From positions 186,001 to 250,000 of the forward strand of contig JAACMV010000016.1 in NCBI GenBank assembly GCA_010909725.1: 64,000 bases of DNA, written 5' to 3'. Positions 1-10,444 of the stretch are shown piece after piece. Source of the DNA: Picochlorum sp. 'celeri' (taxonomy: Eukaryota > Chlorophyta > Trebouxiophyceae). A program made the translations under genes and the position numbers. Each line of letters starts with the position of its first letter. Positions within the stretch are counted from its first letter, which is position 1. Below the pieces are notes generated by a model, which ran no database searches, was not told where the DNA came from, and saw only the letters and a program-made list of their open reading frames with translations.

Positions 1-458
1 TAGCATTCCCCATACTAATAGATTCTCAAAATGGGTTGACACAGAATGGAAGCCAACAACAGGGCCCTAGTGATCACTCCTATTCATGAATATGGGATCA
101 TCCTGGATGAGCAATAATTGCCCCGTCATGGCACCTCAAGCATGTGTGTTCATATCAGCCGTTGATACGCATTCCAGTGCCCAAATAATAATAATTTATT
201 AATTCATAAAAGTAATAATTGGATATATAGCATTTTGATTGAGGAATAGAGGGATACTAGTAGGGTCACGGTACTTTTTGTTCGACACCTGACAGATGCG
301 TTTTTCATCCAAAAACTTGGATCAAATCCCTCCGTATCGAAAGATTTCTTATTTTGAACATTGATTGATCCATTCTTAGGTGGGTGCAAGCGCATACGAA
401 GAAACCGCGGGAGTACAGAGCATAGGGCCACAGGAAGAAAGAAATAGACGGCAAGAGA
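1..458. other. Left-edge intergenic DNA
   Basis: AT-rich sequence with no convincing coding frame on either strand. It should hold the promoter and 5' UTR of the membrane-protein gene that starts at 459. The short minus-strand frames around 204-526 overlap that gene and show no recognisable protein features. No tRNA or other RNA gene is visible. Confidence 0.4.
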
Positions 459-1244
459 ATGTACTCTATACGCCTTTTGAGTCGTATTGATCTCATATCA
501 TCGATAGTTGGTGGTCTGATTTGCATTGTGTTTGTGTATTATGAGGGAACAAATCCAGAACGAGAGACATCTTTTCCATGGGAGCAGACAATTGGTATGG
601 TGTTCAATGCCATTGCTTGCCCAGTCATCATGTACTTGAACTTTGATTTCTATGAAAGATGGAGGAATGTGATAATCATGTTGCTGAGGCTATCATTCAT
701 TGCTGGAACGACTGCTAATTACGAAGATATTCCTCATCGGGTGTTTCCCTGGCCATCTTTTCTCGTGAATTTGTTGTATTTTTCTCGAAGTCTGGTGATT
801 GGCTGGGGTTGTTTCGGATGGCTGTTGCCTATGAAGTATCACTTGATCATGCAAGCGCTTCATTCTGTTCTAGCGTTTCGATTAGTACCAGTCACGTGTC
901 GAAGTTCGTCGAGCGTTGGTGGGGATACCTTTGCGTCCTTGAACATGGGCAAGTTTCGAACAATGATGACTGTGCTTGATTGGCCATTTCGCCTCATGTC
1001 TGGATCCCCACAGAGAGTGTTGGATGAGTTGACGACTGATAGTTCGGCATGTTTGTCGGTGAATGTATGGTTGACGTTGGTGTTTGGTTTCATTCTGCCG
1101 AGTTTTGCCCTGTTGATGAAGTATCCAGGATTGAATGCAAGGTTACAGTTTTGGATTGAGAGGGATGGGTCTTTCCTTCTTGTGTGTGCAATCCAAGCAT
1201 TGTGGTGTATTGTCCGAATAGCTGCGATTCAATTTTTACATTGA
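459..1244 (+). CDS. Unknown multi-pass membrane protein
   Basis: A 261-residue protein in one uninterrupted frame with an ATG start at 459. About five to six hydrophobic segments are visible (roughly residues 10-28, 45-62, 67-84, 99-122, 200-222 and 240-258), separated by short polar loops; a longer Ser/Gly-rich loop lies near residues 145-170. I do not recognise the family and assign no function. The gene converges on the TCP11 gene. Its stop codon at 1242-1244 lies 8 bases before the target duplication of the MITE at 1256-1908, so its 3' UTR and polyadenylation signal are probably inside or created by the element (the insertion makes a TGTAA at 1251-1255). Confidence 0.7.
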   Translation: MYSIRLLSRIDLISSIVGGLICIVFVYYEGTNPERETSFPWEQTIGMVFNAIACPVIMYLNFDFYERWRNVIIMLLRLSFIAGTTANYEDIPHRVFPWPSFLVNLLYFSRSLVIGWGCFGWLLPMKYHLIMQALHSVLAFRLVPVTCRSSSSVGGDTFASLNMGKFRTMMTVLDWPFRLMSGSPQRVLDELTTDSSACLSVNVWLTLVFGFILPSFALLMKYPGLNARLQFWIERDGSFLLVCAIQALWCIVRIAAIQFLH

Positions 1245-1255
1245 AAATCATGTAA

Positions 1256-1908
1256 GGCCACTCTTAATTAATTCTGCTGTTCCCGTCAGGAGTGCTCTCA
1301 CAAAAGTAGTCGGTAGGTGCGTGAAAAACAGAAATCGCCTCAAAAATATAAAGATGGATAATGCGCCTTAGAAGCTCCTGTAAAGGGTTTTAATGCGTTT
1401 ATTCATCAAATATGACATTTAATACTCTTGAGTAGCCATCATGCTAAAAAAATCACCACTTGGCTCCATTTCTGGTCCTTGAGAGCATGGTTGGCCAACC
1501 TCCACCAGGGAACCCTGTTCAGTAGCTGCTGATTAAGTCTAATATACAGCATATCTTCATACTTGAAGCTAGTTATCATTCAAAACATTCTTCCTCTTCT
1601 TCCTCTCAGGCCCTGTATATCGCTCAAGTGAACTTGGCTCAAACCAACCTTTGTAAAATTTCAAATTTTTGCCGACTGGATCGTCTGCCCTCAGGACTGG
1701 CCATGGCCAATCACGATGCATCATGATCGAGTTTGAGCCTCAAACCCCGTCAATCGACTCCTCTCGACGAGTTCTATCGCATGGTGTCATCTATTTAGTC
1801 CAATTCGTTACAGATTTCGTGCAACAGACAATTTATAAATCTCAGCCCCTCTCCTCCCAAAAGTAGTAGGCGATTTGACGGGAACAGCAGAATTAATTAA
1901 GAGTGGCC
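1256..1908. mobile_element. PIF/Harbinger (Tourist-like) MITE, non-autonomous
   Basis: The 33 bases at 1256-1288 are a perfect inverted copy of 1876-1908. Both ends begin with GGCC and are flanked by a TAA direct repeat (1253-1255 and 1909-1911). A 3-bp TAA/TTA target duplication with long perfect inverted repeats is the signature of PIF/Harbinger and its Tourist-like MITEs. The 653-bp element has no credible transposase frame; the longest frame, about 65 codons near 1669-1866, lacks catalytic motifs. The perfect ends imply a recent insertion. It sits between the stop codons of two convergent genes that were originally only 18 bp apart. Confidence 0.88.
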
Positions 1909-1918
1909 TAATGAATAT

Positions 1919-4900
1919 TTAGGATGAGTTATCTCTGAGGAATTCTGAGGACAAGGATTGGTACCAGGGTTGGCATACAGCCTCAGTGACAGCCGCAAGC
2001 TGTCTCATGTCCTTGCCCAGACACAGTACCTCTGGTGCTATTTCTGGCGCACCGAGCTTTTGACATAGTGCGTGAATTTGTGCATCGCAATCATGTTTTG
2101 TCAAAAGGTGCAAGAGCATGCTGCTTAGGGTTTCTGTGATGTGGCGGCCCTGTTGACTAGATCTGTGCAATAATGCTTTTAGAATGGTGCTCATGTGTGC
2201 TGCCAGAGCGTCAAGGCTTTCGACGGTTGGGTCTACTGTCACCACACATTTGCTTACTTCAAGGCTGATGTCCTTGAGGGATACACCAGGATCTTGCAAA
2301 ATGGATTGTATTCTAGCCTTGGCTGTCTTTTTCTGATCCAGTACGGTGTCAGTCATGCTGGTACTCCCATTTCTTGAGACACTGCTGTCGATGATGCTCA
2401 TGCAGATGGCTAGCACTGTGATGGTTTGGAAATTATTCTTCATCTCGAATAGTCGGACATAGTCTCGCTTCAGTGTCTCTGGTAAGCTTAGAGATCCTAT
2501 TGCGCCGTCACCAGAGACAAGGTGTACCAAGCCGATGCGCACAAGGCCTTTCCATGAGGACATGCTAGAGATGGGCTTGAGAGCGAGCTTTGGGATCTCT
2601 ACACTGTCAGGCCCTGCTTCCTGGACAGTAGATTGTGTGATATCAAATCCGGTTCTCATTTGTACGGGAGATATCTGATTTGGAGACGCAGAGGAGTCTG
2701 CGTAGTCCAAATGTCCCATATCTGCTGCAACTCGAGGAAGCTTTCCAGAGGCAATTGCGAGCCAGCCTCTTGTCTTTGGCAATTTTGACTTCAGAATATT
2801 GGCGTCATATTCGTTTTCTTCGGTTTCTGTGAGATCAAGCTCGTGACTAAACTTGCGACGAGCATAGGCCACACGGACTGCCAGGCTTAGCCTTGAAAAG
2901 TGCGAGGTGAGGGCTTCCAAATGAGCATTGGCAAGGTCCATGCCTAGGAGCCTGATTTGGAGTTCTGTCATTCTCAAACATTGGACCAATGCTTTCACGA
3001 TTGCTTCGCAAGTATGCTGAGCAACAAGAGCTTCCTTGACCTGTTCTGACATGAGTTTCTGTGCAACCTGAATGTCAGAATCCCTGTATGGAGCACACAG
3101 TTGAGCGATTGTTTTGGAGCACCACTCAATGTAGTCAAAGGCTATTGAGACATTGATCCAAGATACTGCACTATTTTGAACCATAGCCAATGCACTTTTC
3201 ATGTCTTCTGTAGAGCCAAAGGCACTTGCAAATTCTCGCGAGACGTACTTGGGTGCAAATGATTGCAGGCGCTCAAGAAAGGTTATCAGAATGTTCAATA
3301 GCGTATTGAACTTGTTGTCGGTTCCATCTATATCCTTTAATGTATCCTCGAGACTTTTCCATCGCTCAATTTCTCTTTTTCTGGTACTCAAAAGCTTCAA
3401 AGTTGCATCATCCTCTTCATCTGCAGTCTCCATAAAGGGGTCTGACTTTCCAAGTGCATCATCCCACTGCATCTCTAAAACTTTTGTTGGCAGTCTCCAC
3501 TCTGGATCATACAATAAATTCCATATAAGGGACAAGTTGTCCCACTCACTGGCCCCTTCGCTCTGCATGGTTTTGTCCACGAGGGCAAATTCTTGAACAG
3601 AGTCAGAGGCGCCATTCCCTTGTGGTGCAAGGGATGGCTGCGAGCACGCATTCTTCGCCGAAATGCTTCCAGAGATGAATGTCTCACTATTAGTTTCCTG
3701 CACGTGGGACCTCGTGGCTTCGAGCGCAGCTCTGAGCCTGGCCACGCCCGCCTCGCCTGTAAGAGAAGAAATTCTGTCTTCAATCAACTCGAGATCATGA
3801 TCAACGCCTTGTGAGAGAGCTTCCATATCAGCCATGTGTCGAATTTTATCAGTCACATTCACAATCTTCAACAATCGAGAAGATTCTAGCTCAACAGCAG
3901 CCTTAATCAAGTCTGACTCGAGGCCCGCAGCATCATGGGATTTCCAAGCACAAAACTGCTCTTGAAATACAATCCATGTTGAATCAAAATTCTCCACCAT
4001 AGATCTGCTGAATATGATATCATTTTCATGCTGTGCATCTTTGACGAGATCATCAAACGCTGTAATCATTGCCCTAGCACACATGGTCAGTTTTGTTTCT
4101 TGAGCGCCAATACCAGAAAGAACAACCTCTGGGTAGTTGACCACCATAAAGGCTGACAAAAATATTCTGGTTGGATATCGCGCCTTTTGGCTCGAAGCGC
4201 CAATCCCCTCTTCGTGCACTGACTGAATTTCAGACAAAATCTTTTGCACGGATCTCAAAATACGTAAATCAGCTATCAATTCTGCAAACCTGTCAAAAGA
4301 CATTCCCTCATTGTCAGAATCAGAGTCCTCTTCAATTGTGCTGTTTGACACTTGATGAGCCATTGGCACCGGTGCTCTACCAGAGTCCATTGAGGATGCC
4401 AAACTTTCCGATAATTCTGTCAAAGAACTTTGTAGGCCGCTCTCATTCTTCAACATACCTCTCCCCAAGATCATGGTCGGAATCCCAGATTCATAAAACT
4501 GTGCAATGGCCTTCTCCAGTGTCAACTCTGATCTGCGCCTCTGTGATCTATGAACAACTCGTTTCTTATCATGCTGAATTTTATTTGTCTCATCTTTCTC
4601 TGGCGTCTTCGGAACCCTGTCCTTCTGTCTCCCATTCGACAGGGCTGCAGTCAGAAGCGACTCCTGCTGATTTGCTGTCAACCTGCGCCGAGCGTCCGCA
4701 GCAGCCTGTTGTCTTTGATGATACAAACGTATTTTATCCTCTGCCTCCTGCCGCTCCTTCTCTCGCATTTCACGCGCCTTTTGGACAACCTGCTGGCAAT
4801 GCTTGGCAGCAGACATGGAAGCCTCTGCCAGTCGCTCCCGTCTCAACCGCTCTGCCTGGCTCAGAGACTGTTCAATGCTTTGCTCCTTTTGTCTCTTCTG

Positions 4901-5540
4901 CATTTTCTGAGCAGCACGAACTTTCTCTACCCGCTGAGATGGAACAGATGCTTTCGCTTTCACAGTTTCCAAAAACCGTTCTCGTTTCTGCCCTGCTTCC
5001 TCCAACTTGAGGTTGAGCGTCTCCAAAGCAGATTCATGAGACATCTTACCCTTGTCCATTATCTCTTTAATATTATCATGATGTATTTTCACCCTCTGTT
5101 GGATATTCGTGAGGAATGCCTGCATAATATTCGAGTGAACACATGTGAGCAAAATTCCGACATGTCCCGAATCTAGTAGTTCCTGCCAATACATGGCAAT
5201 TCTTCACATAAATAATGAAAACACAGTGCCCAATATCCCCAATGCTTGTTCAGGGACCAAAAAGTAGGGTCCCCTGTCTTCGTTCCCCTTGGACAAGTGT
5301 TCCATTGTTCTTTCACGGGGTTTCGCATGGCACTCGAAAACAAACTGCACACACCTGTCGCCTTTGCTCTGCTTGCTCAAGTCTCCGTTCCAAGGAAACT
5401 TTTCGAGTCACACATTCAGTCTCAAATGTATCAATTTCCTCTCCATGGCTCTCCCAGTGACTTTCCTGCTCCACGACAGAAGGGGCAAGAGTGGTAGATT
5501 GGTCTGCGATATTTCCGGACATATCGTACCAATGCACCAT
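1919..5540 (-). CDS. T-complex protein 11 (TCP11) family protein
   Basis: Two exons: 5540-5355 (62 codons, ATG at 5540) and 5182-1919, separated by a 172-nt intron (donor GTGTGT after a CAG codon, acceptor GGCAG). The joined protein is 1149 residues, matching the size of plant TCP11 proteins. The exon-1 end (LERRLEQAEQRRQ) continues into a Lys/Arg/Glu/Gln-rich coiled coil that runs to about residue 290. The TCP11 domain follows, with the family-like segment FLSAFMVVNYPEVVLSG near residue 405. The exon-2 frame also has an ATG at 5194, but that codon is probably intronic because the exon-1 frame joins in phase. The cellular role in algae is unknown; animal TCP11 acts in sperm cAMP signalling. 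The stop codon is 7 bases from the target duplication of the MITE. Confidence 0.85.
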
Positions 5541-5720
5541 ATAGTAGTCTTTCTGTTCAATATATTTATCAATTTTCTACGTACGAGCTGACGTATTAGC
5601 CCACTTAATGCCTTTACGCCACATGGGTACGTAGGCATGATGTGGACGTCCATACCATGGGATGTCGACATAGGACCTAGGACCAATCGATGGGCACGAG
5701 CGTCCAAGAACGCAGTACTG

Positions 5721-7165
5721 TCATCTCTCGCTTCCATGTCTCCGATCTGATGGAAACGTTCTATGCAAGAGTGAATAAAAGATGAAGCAGATCGCCCAAG
5801 GAACACAGAGGCACCACATGAGAGACTGAGAGAGAGCCCTGCCATTTTCATACCCTTGTGAGTCATCGTCAAAGGAGAACCCGTACACTCTCGATGCAAT
5901 GACTCCAACAAGCGGAGCTCCAAGAGCACCGACAGCTCCCTCGAATGTCCTATCAAACGCAAACACTCTCGTGATCATAGTAGGTGGCACGATCTCTGCA
6001 AATATGGCAGAATTGTTTGATCCACACCAAGAGCTCACCAATCCAAGTAGTGCCAGCAACACTGCAAAGGGATAGTACGCCTCCACTCCATCTGTAAGCA
6101 GAGGAGGATTGTAAATTCCTCTTCTACAGAGCAGTATGGACACAGGTATCCCAAGCGCAATCGATGTCTGTCCAACTGCTATGCGGCCATGGCGCTGAGA
6201 AATGTTTGATGCAGCATAATCTCCTAGGATACCTCCCAAGACGCCACCCAAGGCACAGCATACACTAAATATAGCGACTAAATGGGCTGATATTCTACCC
6301 GAAAACCCAATATTTTGAAGCCATAGCGTAAAAAGAGACATTGATACCCATGGCATTGACCCAACAATTCCCTGTAGAACAATCAATCGAAAGCTAGGGA
6401 TTCTGAACAACACTTGCAAACTCTCGAGCATCGATACCAATTTGCTATACACATCCGCATTTCGTAATTTTTGGACTTTGGAATCCCTAGGATCTACAGC
6501 AAGTATTCTCTGAACCACACCGCACACCACTGATACAAGGGCCATGGTGATAAACACCAGTCTCCAGCCACCATGATGGTGCTCACTTGCAAAACTGGTG
6601 GCAAAAAATGCAGCCACGAGACCCCCCATATTGGCAACAAAACCCATCATACCAAACACCCTCCCTCGCTGACTGGGATGAGAATAATCTGACAAGAGGG
6701 AGGTGATTGTTGGTATTGCCAGGGACAGGCCAATTCCATTGCAACCACATGAGATGAGAAGAAGGCCCAGATTCGTCGAGAGACCAATGCATCCCATCGC
6801 AACTCCCCATATCACGCACCCATACAGTATGATCTTTGTCCTGTCATACTCATCACCGAGAACACCGGCGATTGGACTCGCGAGTGCCTGAAATATGGCT
6901 CTGATAAACGTTGCAAACCCAAGCGTCGTCAAACTCGCCTCAGGAAAACTCTCTCTGATATTAATCAAAACCTACACCATGAAATGCAAATAATGACTCA
7001 AAAGTAAACCAGTATAAGCTCATACACCTGATTTTGACGCACTGCAGGAAGGACAGACTCATCTGCCTTTTCAACAATGGCGCAGCAGTTGATTGCAACC
7101 AAAGACACGAGAATGGCAGTCCGTCGGACTTTCAACCGATGACTTCCTTCCACAACGATATCCAT
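5721..7165 (-). CDS. Major facilitator superfamily transporter (Spinster-like)
   Basis: Exon 1 is 7165-7028 (46 codons, ATG at 7165) and exon 2 is 6971-5721; the 56-nt intron is the shortest found here. The joined protein has 462 residues. Helix 1 in exon 1 (about residues 17-30) runs into an exon junction matching the loop typical of Spinster-type MFS proteins (ADESVLPAV, then a fold beginning VLINIRESFPEA). The loop between helices 2 and 3 carries G-D-E-Y-D-R-T-K, the MFS A-like motif, and about 12 hydrophobic helices are present. The substrate cannot be told; Spinster relatives move lipids or organic anions. The N-terminal exon is missed if only the long frame is read. Confidence 0.85.
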
Positions 7166-7377
7166 CGTATCCGACGGATGCCTTTTTGTAGCTCATTTTT
7201 TTAATCATCGAAAGGTTCCATCTTCCGTACAAGTGGGCCACACATGAGGGAACAGACGACATTGTATTTTCAAAACTTTTGTCACGATTTTCAGATTTGG
7301 GACCATAATTGGATCATTGAATTCATATATAAACATAAAATACAGTACAAGGCGGATTTATATCAAACAATAGCGCC

Positions 7378-8028
7378 ATGGTGTCACGTGTCCTTACATC
7401 AGCAACAACGCGATTCGCACGCGTTACAATCTCGTGTGCGGTGAAACGGCCATATATTGGTTTGCCAAGGACACATATTCCGAAAAAGCAGCATATCCGA
7501 TGCCGTGCGGTGGAGGAGAAGCAGGAGCAAGAAGTGCCGGCAGAGTCCAGGAAGCTGTTTGACGAACTCGTGGATGGCAAGGAGTTTGGGAAGAGAGGGG
7601 AGGGCTATTTCATTGCTCAAGCGATTTTGAACTTTCTCGTGGTGTTTCCCCCTAGTGGATTGGCGGATATTGTGAACACCCTTGGATGGGTCCTTTTGTT
7701 CCTTGGCTTGGGAACAATTGTTGCCGGTTCGATTTCGCTGGGGGATAATTTGACGCCATTGCCAAAGCCTCGAGATGGTAAACATACTCTTATTACTGAT
7801 GGTATGTACTCGTATATGAGGCATCCCATGTATGGAGGTGTTTTGATTGGTTCGCTGGGTTTTGCTGTGGGCACAGATGACGCTACCAGACTCTTTTTGG
7901 TGCTGTTGCTATTCTTCGTGATGGATCGAAAGGCGGACCACGAGGAAAAGTTCTTGCTGGAAAAGTATGGCAGTGAGTACGTCGCATATCAGGGCAAGGT
8001 GAAGAAATTGTTACCATGGCTGTATTGA
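7378..8028 (+). CDS. Plastid-targeted isoprenylcysteine/phospholipid methyltransferase-like protein
   Basis: A 216-residue protein. The first 45 or so residues are basic and Ser/Thr/Arg-rich with almost no acids, like a chloroplast transit peptide. Three to four membrane helices follow, then the ICMT/PEMT signature: G-M-Y-S-Y-M-R-H-P-M-Y-G-G (about residues 141-153) and the C-terminal E-E-K-F-L-L-E-K-Y-G-S-E-Y region that completes the S-adenosylmethionine site. The methyl acceptor is not shown by the sequence. Plastid members of this superfamily are often annotated only as methyltransferase or NnrU-like proteins. Single exon, ATG at 7378. Confidence 0.75.
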   Translation: MVSRVLTSATTRFARVTISCAVKRPYIGLPRTHIPKKQHIRCRAVEEKQEQEVPAESRKLFDELVDGKEFGKRGEGYFIAQAILNFLVVFPPSGLADIVNTLGWVLLFLGLGTIVAGSISLGDNLTPLPKPRDGKHTLITDGMYSYMRHPMYGGVLIGSLGFAVGTDDATRLFLVLLLFFVMDRKADHEEKFLLEKYGSEYVAYQGKVKKLLPWLY

Positions 8029-8285
8029 GAACACACTGAAAGTAAAGATTCAAAAAACGAAATGAGCAATCCGATTCCAATGGATTGATTGAGACATATA
8101 CTATGTATTGTATAACCTGTTGTTGTTTCTCTTCTTCTTGTCCCCCTTTCCTCTATGCGAATGTAAATATAACTCTCAAAGTGCAAGAATAATCCAAACT
8201 ATCATGATACTGAACAAAATCACGACTGCAGTTCTTGGTGATCGAAAAAGCAATAATGGAAAAGCACCATCAGTATCATGTTTCA

Positions 8286-9752
8286 TTAGGCAACAATATT
8301 TCCGAATATACCCTGCCCATCCCTAGAAGAGTGGGACTCTCTCTGCAGCAAGGATGCCGCTTCTAATGAGGAATCATGGAGGCCGCTGTCGCCATGAGAA
8401 CCAGGATCTGATGGATTAGAATGACTTGATCCATCCACAAGGAGACTGTCTATCTCAGTGCTTGCCCTGATGGACGTTCTTCTTGAATCATGGAACATGT
8501 CATGCAACGTGTTTGGTTCTGGGAGATGTGCACCATCAGTTGCAGGAATGAAGGGGTGCGACCCATCTCCTGCATACGTTCTTGCCAGCAAGTCTGCAGA
8601 TGGAAGAGCGGAAGCAGCAGTTTGCCCCGCTGTATACAATGACTGTGATGTCAATGAGGCAGCCAAGGATGATGGGAGGCCATGGCCTGAGAATCCATTC
8701 TGGTGGAATCCACTGACCAGACTTGCATCAAGTGACCCGCTCCCAAATGATTGGAAAGATCCATTGAGATTTTGCTGGCTTGGAGAACGACTGGATGATC
8801 GACCCCATGAGATCCTCATAGCACTGTTCCCCAAGATTTTTCCATTCATGGCCATCATTGCTGTCTCTGCCGACGCCCGTAAAACATACTGCACAAACCC
8901 ACAGCCTTTACCTTGCGGTATTTTGACGTAAATGATGTCTCCGAACTGACTGAAAATCGCACGGAGCTGATCCTCAAGCACCTGACTACTCAGACCACCA
9001 ATAAATAACGTTGTGTTTGTGGGATCCAAGTCTGAAGGATGAAGAGGCTGCAACGTCTGCACTTGAGAAGATTGTACATTCTTCTTTGCAGTTGCTAAAG
9101 ACACTCGAATGGGCCTGTGACTCAAAAAATGCCCATTCATTTCTGTAAGGGCAATGTTCCGCTCATTCTCGGCAGAAAACCTGACAAAACCATACCCTTT
9201 TGACCTTCCTGTCGCTGCATCTGTAATCACTTTAGCACTCCTAACAGATGGATAGAATTGCCTAAAGTATTCTTGCAGGATCAAATCTGAAACATCAGGA
9301 GCCAAGTCTCCCACAAAGAGAGAGTGATCTTCCTGAGTTGGTTGCGATGTTCGCCCCACGCCATACGCAGCCCAGTTCAACCGAAACGCCATGTTACTAG
9401 TTCCTGGTATGCTTCTACCATTGTACACCTGCAGCACCTGCTCCGCTGCCTCGTGGGAACTCATCTCCAAAAAGGCGTACCCCTCGGAAGCTCCAGTGGC
9501 CTTGTTGCGGATAATCTTCACAGAAACCAGCTGTTTCGTGGGACTGAATACCGAATACAAAAACGCCTCGTCCATCCATGGTGCAAGATCTCCGATCCAC
9601 AGGGTTTTCTGATGACTGCGATGCATAGCCCCAGCCTGTGCTGACACAAGTTCATGTTGTTGACCGACAAAACCAGCTCCCAGCGACGACATTCCATGCG
9701 CAGCCAACAGCATTTGGTCCTGATCAAATCCTGAGTTACTTAAAGTATCCAT
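8286..9752 (-). CDS. Triple-RRM RNA-binding protein, RBP45/RBP47 type
   Basis: A 488-residue single-exon protein with three RNA-recognition motifs: about residues 48-130 (RNP2 LWIGDL, RNP1 EGYAFLEM), 143-222 (LFVGDL, KGYGFVRF) and 247-317 (LFIGGL, GCGFVQY). The order, the shortened third RRM and the Ser/Gly/His-rich C-terminal tail match plant RBP45/RBP47 and yeast Nam8/Ngr1, nuclear poly(A)/U-rich RNA binders that also enter stress granules. The ATG at 9752 starts a short Gln/Met-rich leader. Role is inferred from domain layout only. Confidence 0.9.
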   Translation of the reverse strand: MDTLSNSGFDQDQMLLAAHGMSSLGAGFVGQQHELVSAQAGAMHRSHQKTLWIGDLAPWMDEAFLYSVFSPTKQLVSVKIIRNKATGASEGYAFLEMSSHEAAEQVLQVYNGRSIPGTSNMAFRLNWAAYGVGRTSQPTQEDHSLFVGDLAPDVSDLILQEYFRQFYPSVRSAKVITDAATGRSKGYGFVRFSAENERNIALTEMNGHFLSHRPIRVSLATAKKNVQSSQVQTLQPLHPSDLDPTNTTLFIGGLSSQVLEDQLRAIFSQFGDIIYVKIPQGKGCGFVQYVLRASAETAMMAMNGKILGNSAMRISWGRSSSRSPSQQNLNGSFQSFGSGSLDASLVSGFHQNGFSGHGLPSSLAASLTSQSLYTAGQTAASALPSADLLARTYAGDGSHPFIPATDGAHLPEPNTLHDMFHDSRRTSIRASTEIDSLLVDGSSHSNPSDPGSHGDSGLHDSSLEAASLLQRESHSSRDGQGIFGNIVA

Positions 9753-10199
9753 CCTGCTCTATCAGTATCCCACAAGAGTCCCAGAACGACTCCCCGACTC
9801 CTCAACACGCGTTGCGAAAATCAAAACACTCCCAAGTGCCCCAAAACTCAATATCACTGCAGCAAAAGGACTTTTTTGTAAATATACATATAAATAATGC
9901 AACACTGTGGCATATTTGCAATGTCAACCCTGTTTGACGTCGACTGCTGCCGACTCTCCCGCATGGCTGCTGACCAACTCTCACTGGGACGGTCGCAAGG
10001 CCTCGAATGCCATTAATTCATGCTTCAAATACATTTCATGTGATAATATAACCTACATTCTTGGTATACCGACAGGTATTGCTCTCTGTCGACTGATGCG
10101 CTGATGTCTGAAAGAAGAACGAATGTTGGGTAAAAGTGTCCAAAAAACAAAGAGTATTGTAACAATGAAGCAAATAATGATATTAATATTCTAATAAAC
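9753..10199. other. Intergenic region upstream of the RBP45/47-like gene
   Basis: Presumed promoter and 5' UTR of the minus-strand RRM gene. I see no coding frame with protein-like composition, no RNA gene and no mobile-element ends. The right-hand part becomes AT-rich and leads into the decayed RIO2 fragment near 10200. Confidence 0.4.
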
Positions 10200-10331
10200 A
10201 CTGATTTGCCAGAGGATTGTCTTTGGCGCTTGCCTCCTTTGACTTCACATGGGGGAGCACCCCCTTGTCAATCAAAGCATGCCGGTTTATATTGGCATTC
10301 GAATGTTGTACTAGACGCTGATCTGTACCTT
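10200..10331 (-). pseudogene. Decayed copy of the RIO2 3' end (remnant R1)
   Basis: This stretch aligns with the C-terminal coding end of RIO2 at about 17015-17130: shared blocks include ATTTGCCAGAGGATTGT against the RIO2 TTATTGCCAGATGATTG, the GCGCTTGCC and CTTTGACTTC tracts, and the GCTGATCTG block. It is the most diverged of three such remnants and carries several indels, so no frame is open. It lies directly downstream of PAN/PA14 copy A and marks the outer edge of the tandem duplication. Confidence 0.65.
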
Positions 10332-10444
10332 CATTCATAGGAGGTGGTACCTCATAATGACAGATGATTATCATGAAACAAATGTGCGTTGGTGGCTGCA
10401 AGCCTGTCTTGATTTATTTATTGATCACTTGTAGAGGAAATGGC

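Noticed and set aside
1669..1866. 65-codon frame inside the MITE as a transposase remnant
   Set aside because: No DDE-type or HTH features; the element is better described as non-autonomous.
4171..5176. Long plus-strand frames opposite the TCP11 coiled coil
   Set aside because: They are antisense shadows: the minus-strand protein has the family features and the plus frames do not.
10041..10110. CTGATGTCTGAAAG tract near 10100 as a C/D-box snoRNA
   Set aside because: No proper C box (RUGAUGA) with paired D box and terminal stem.
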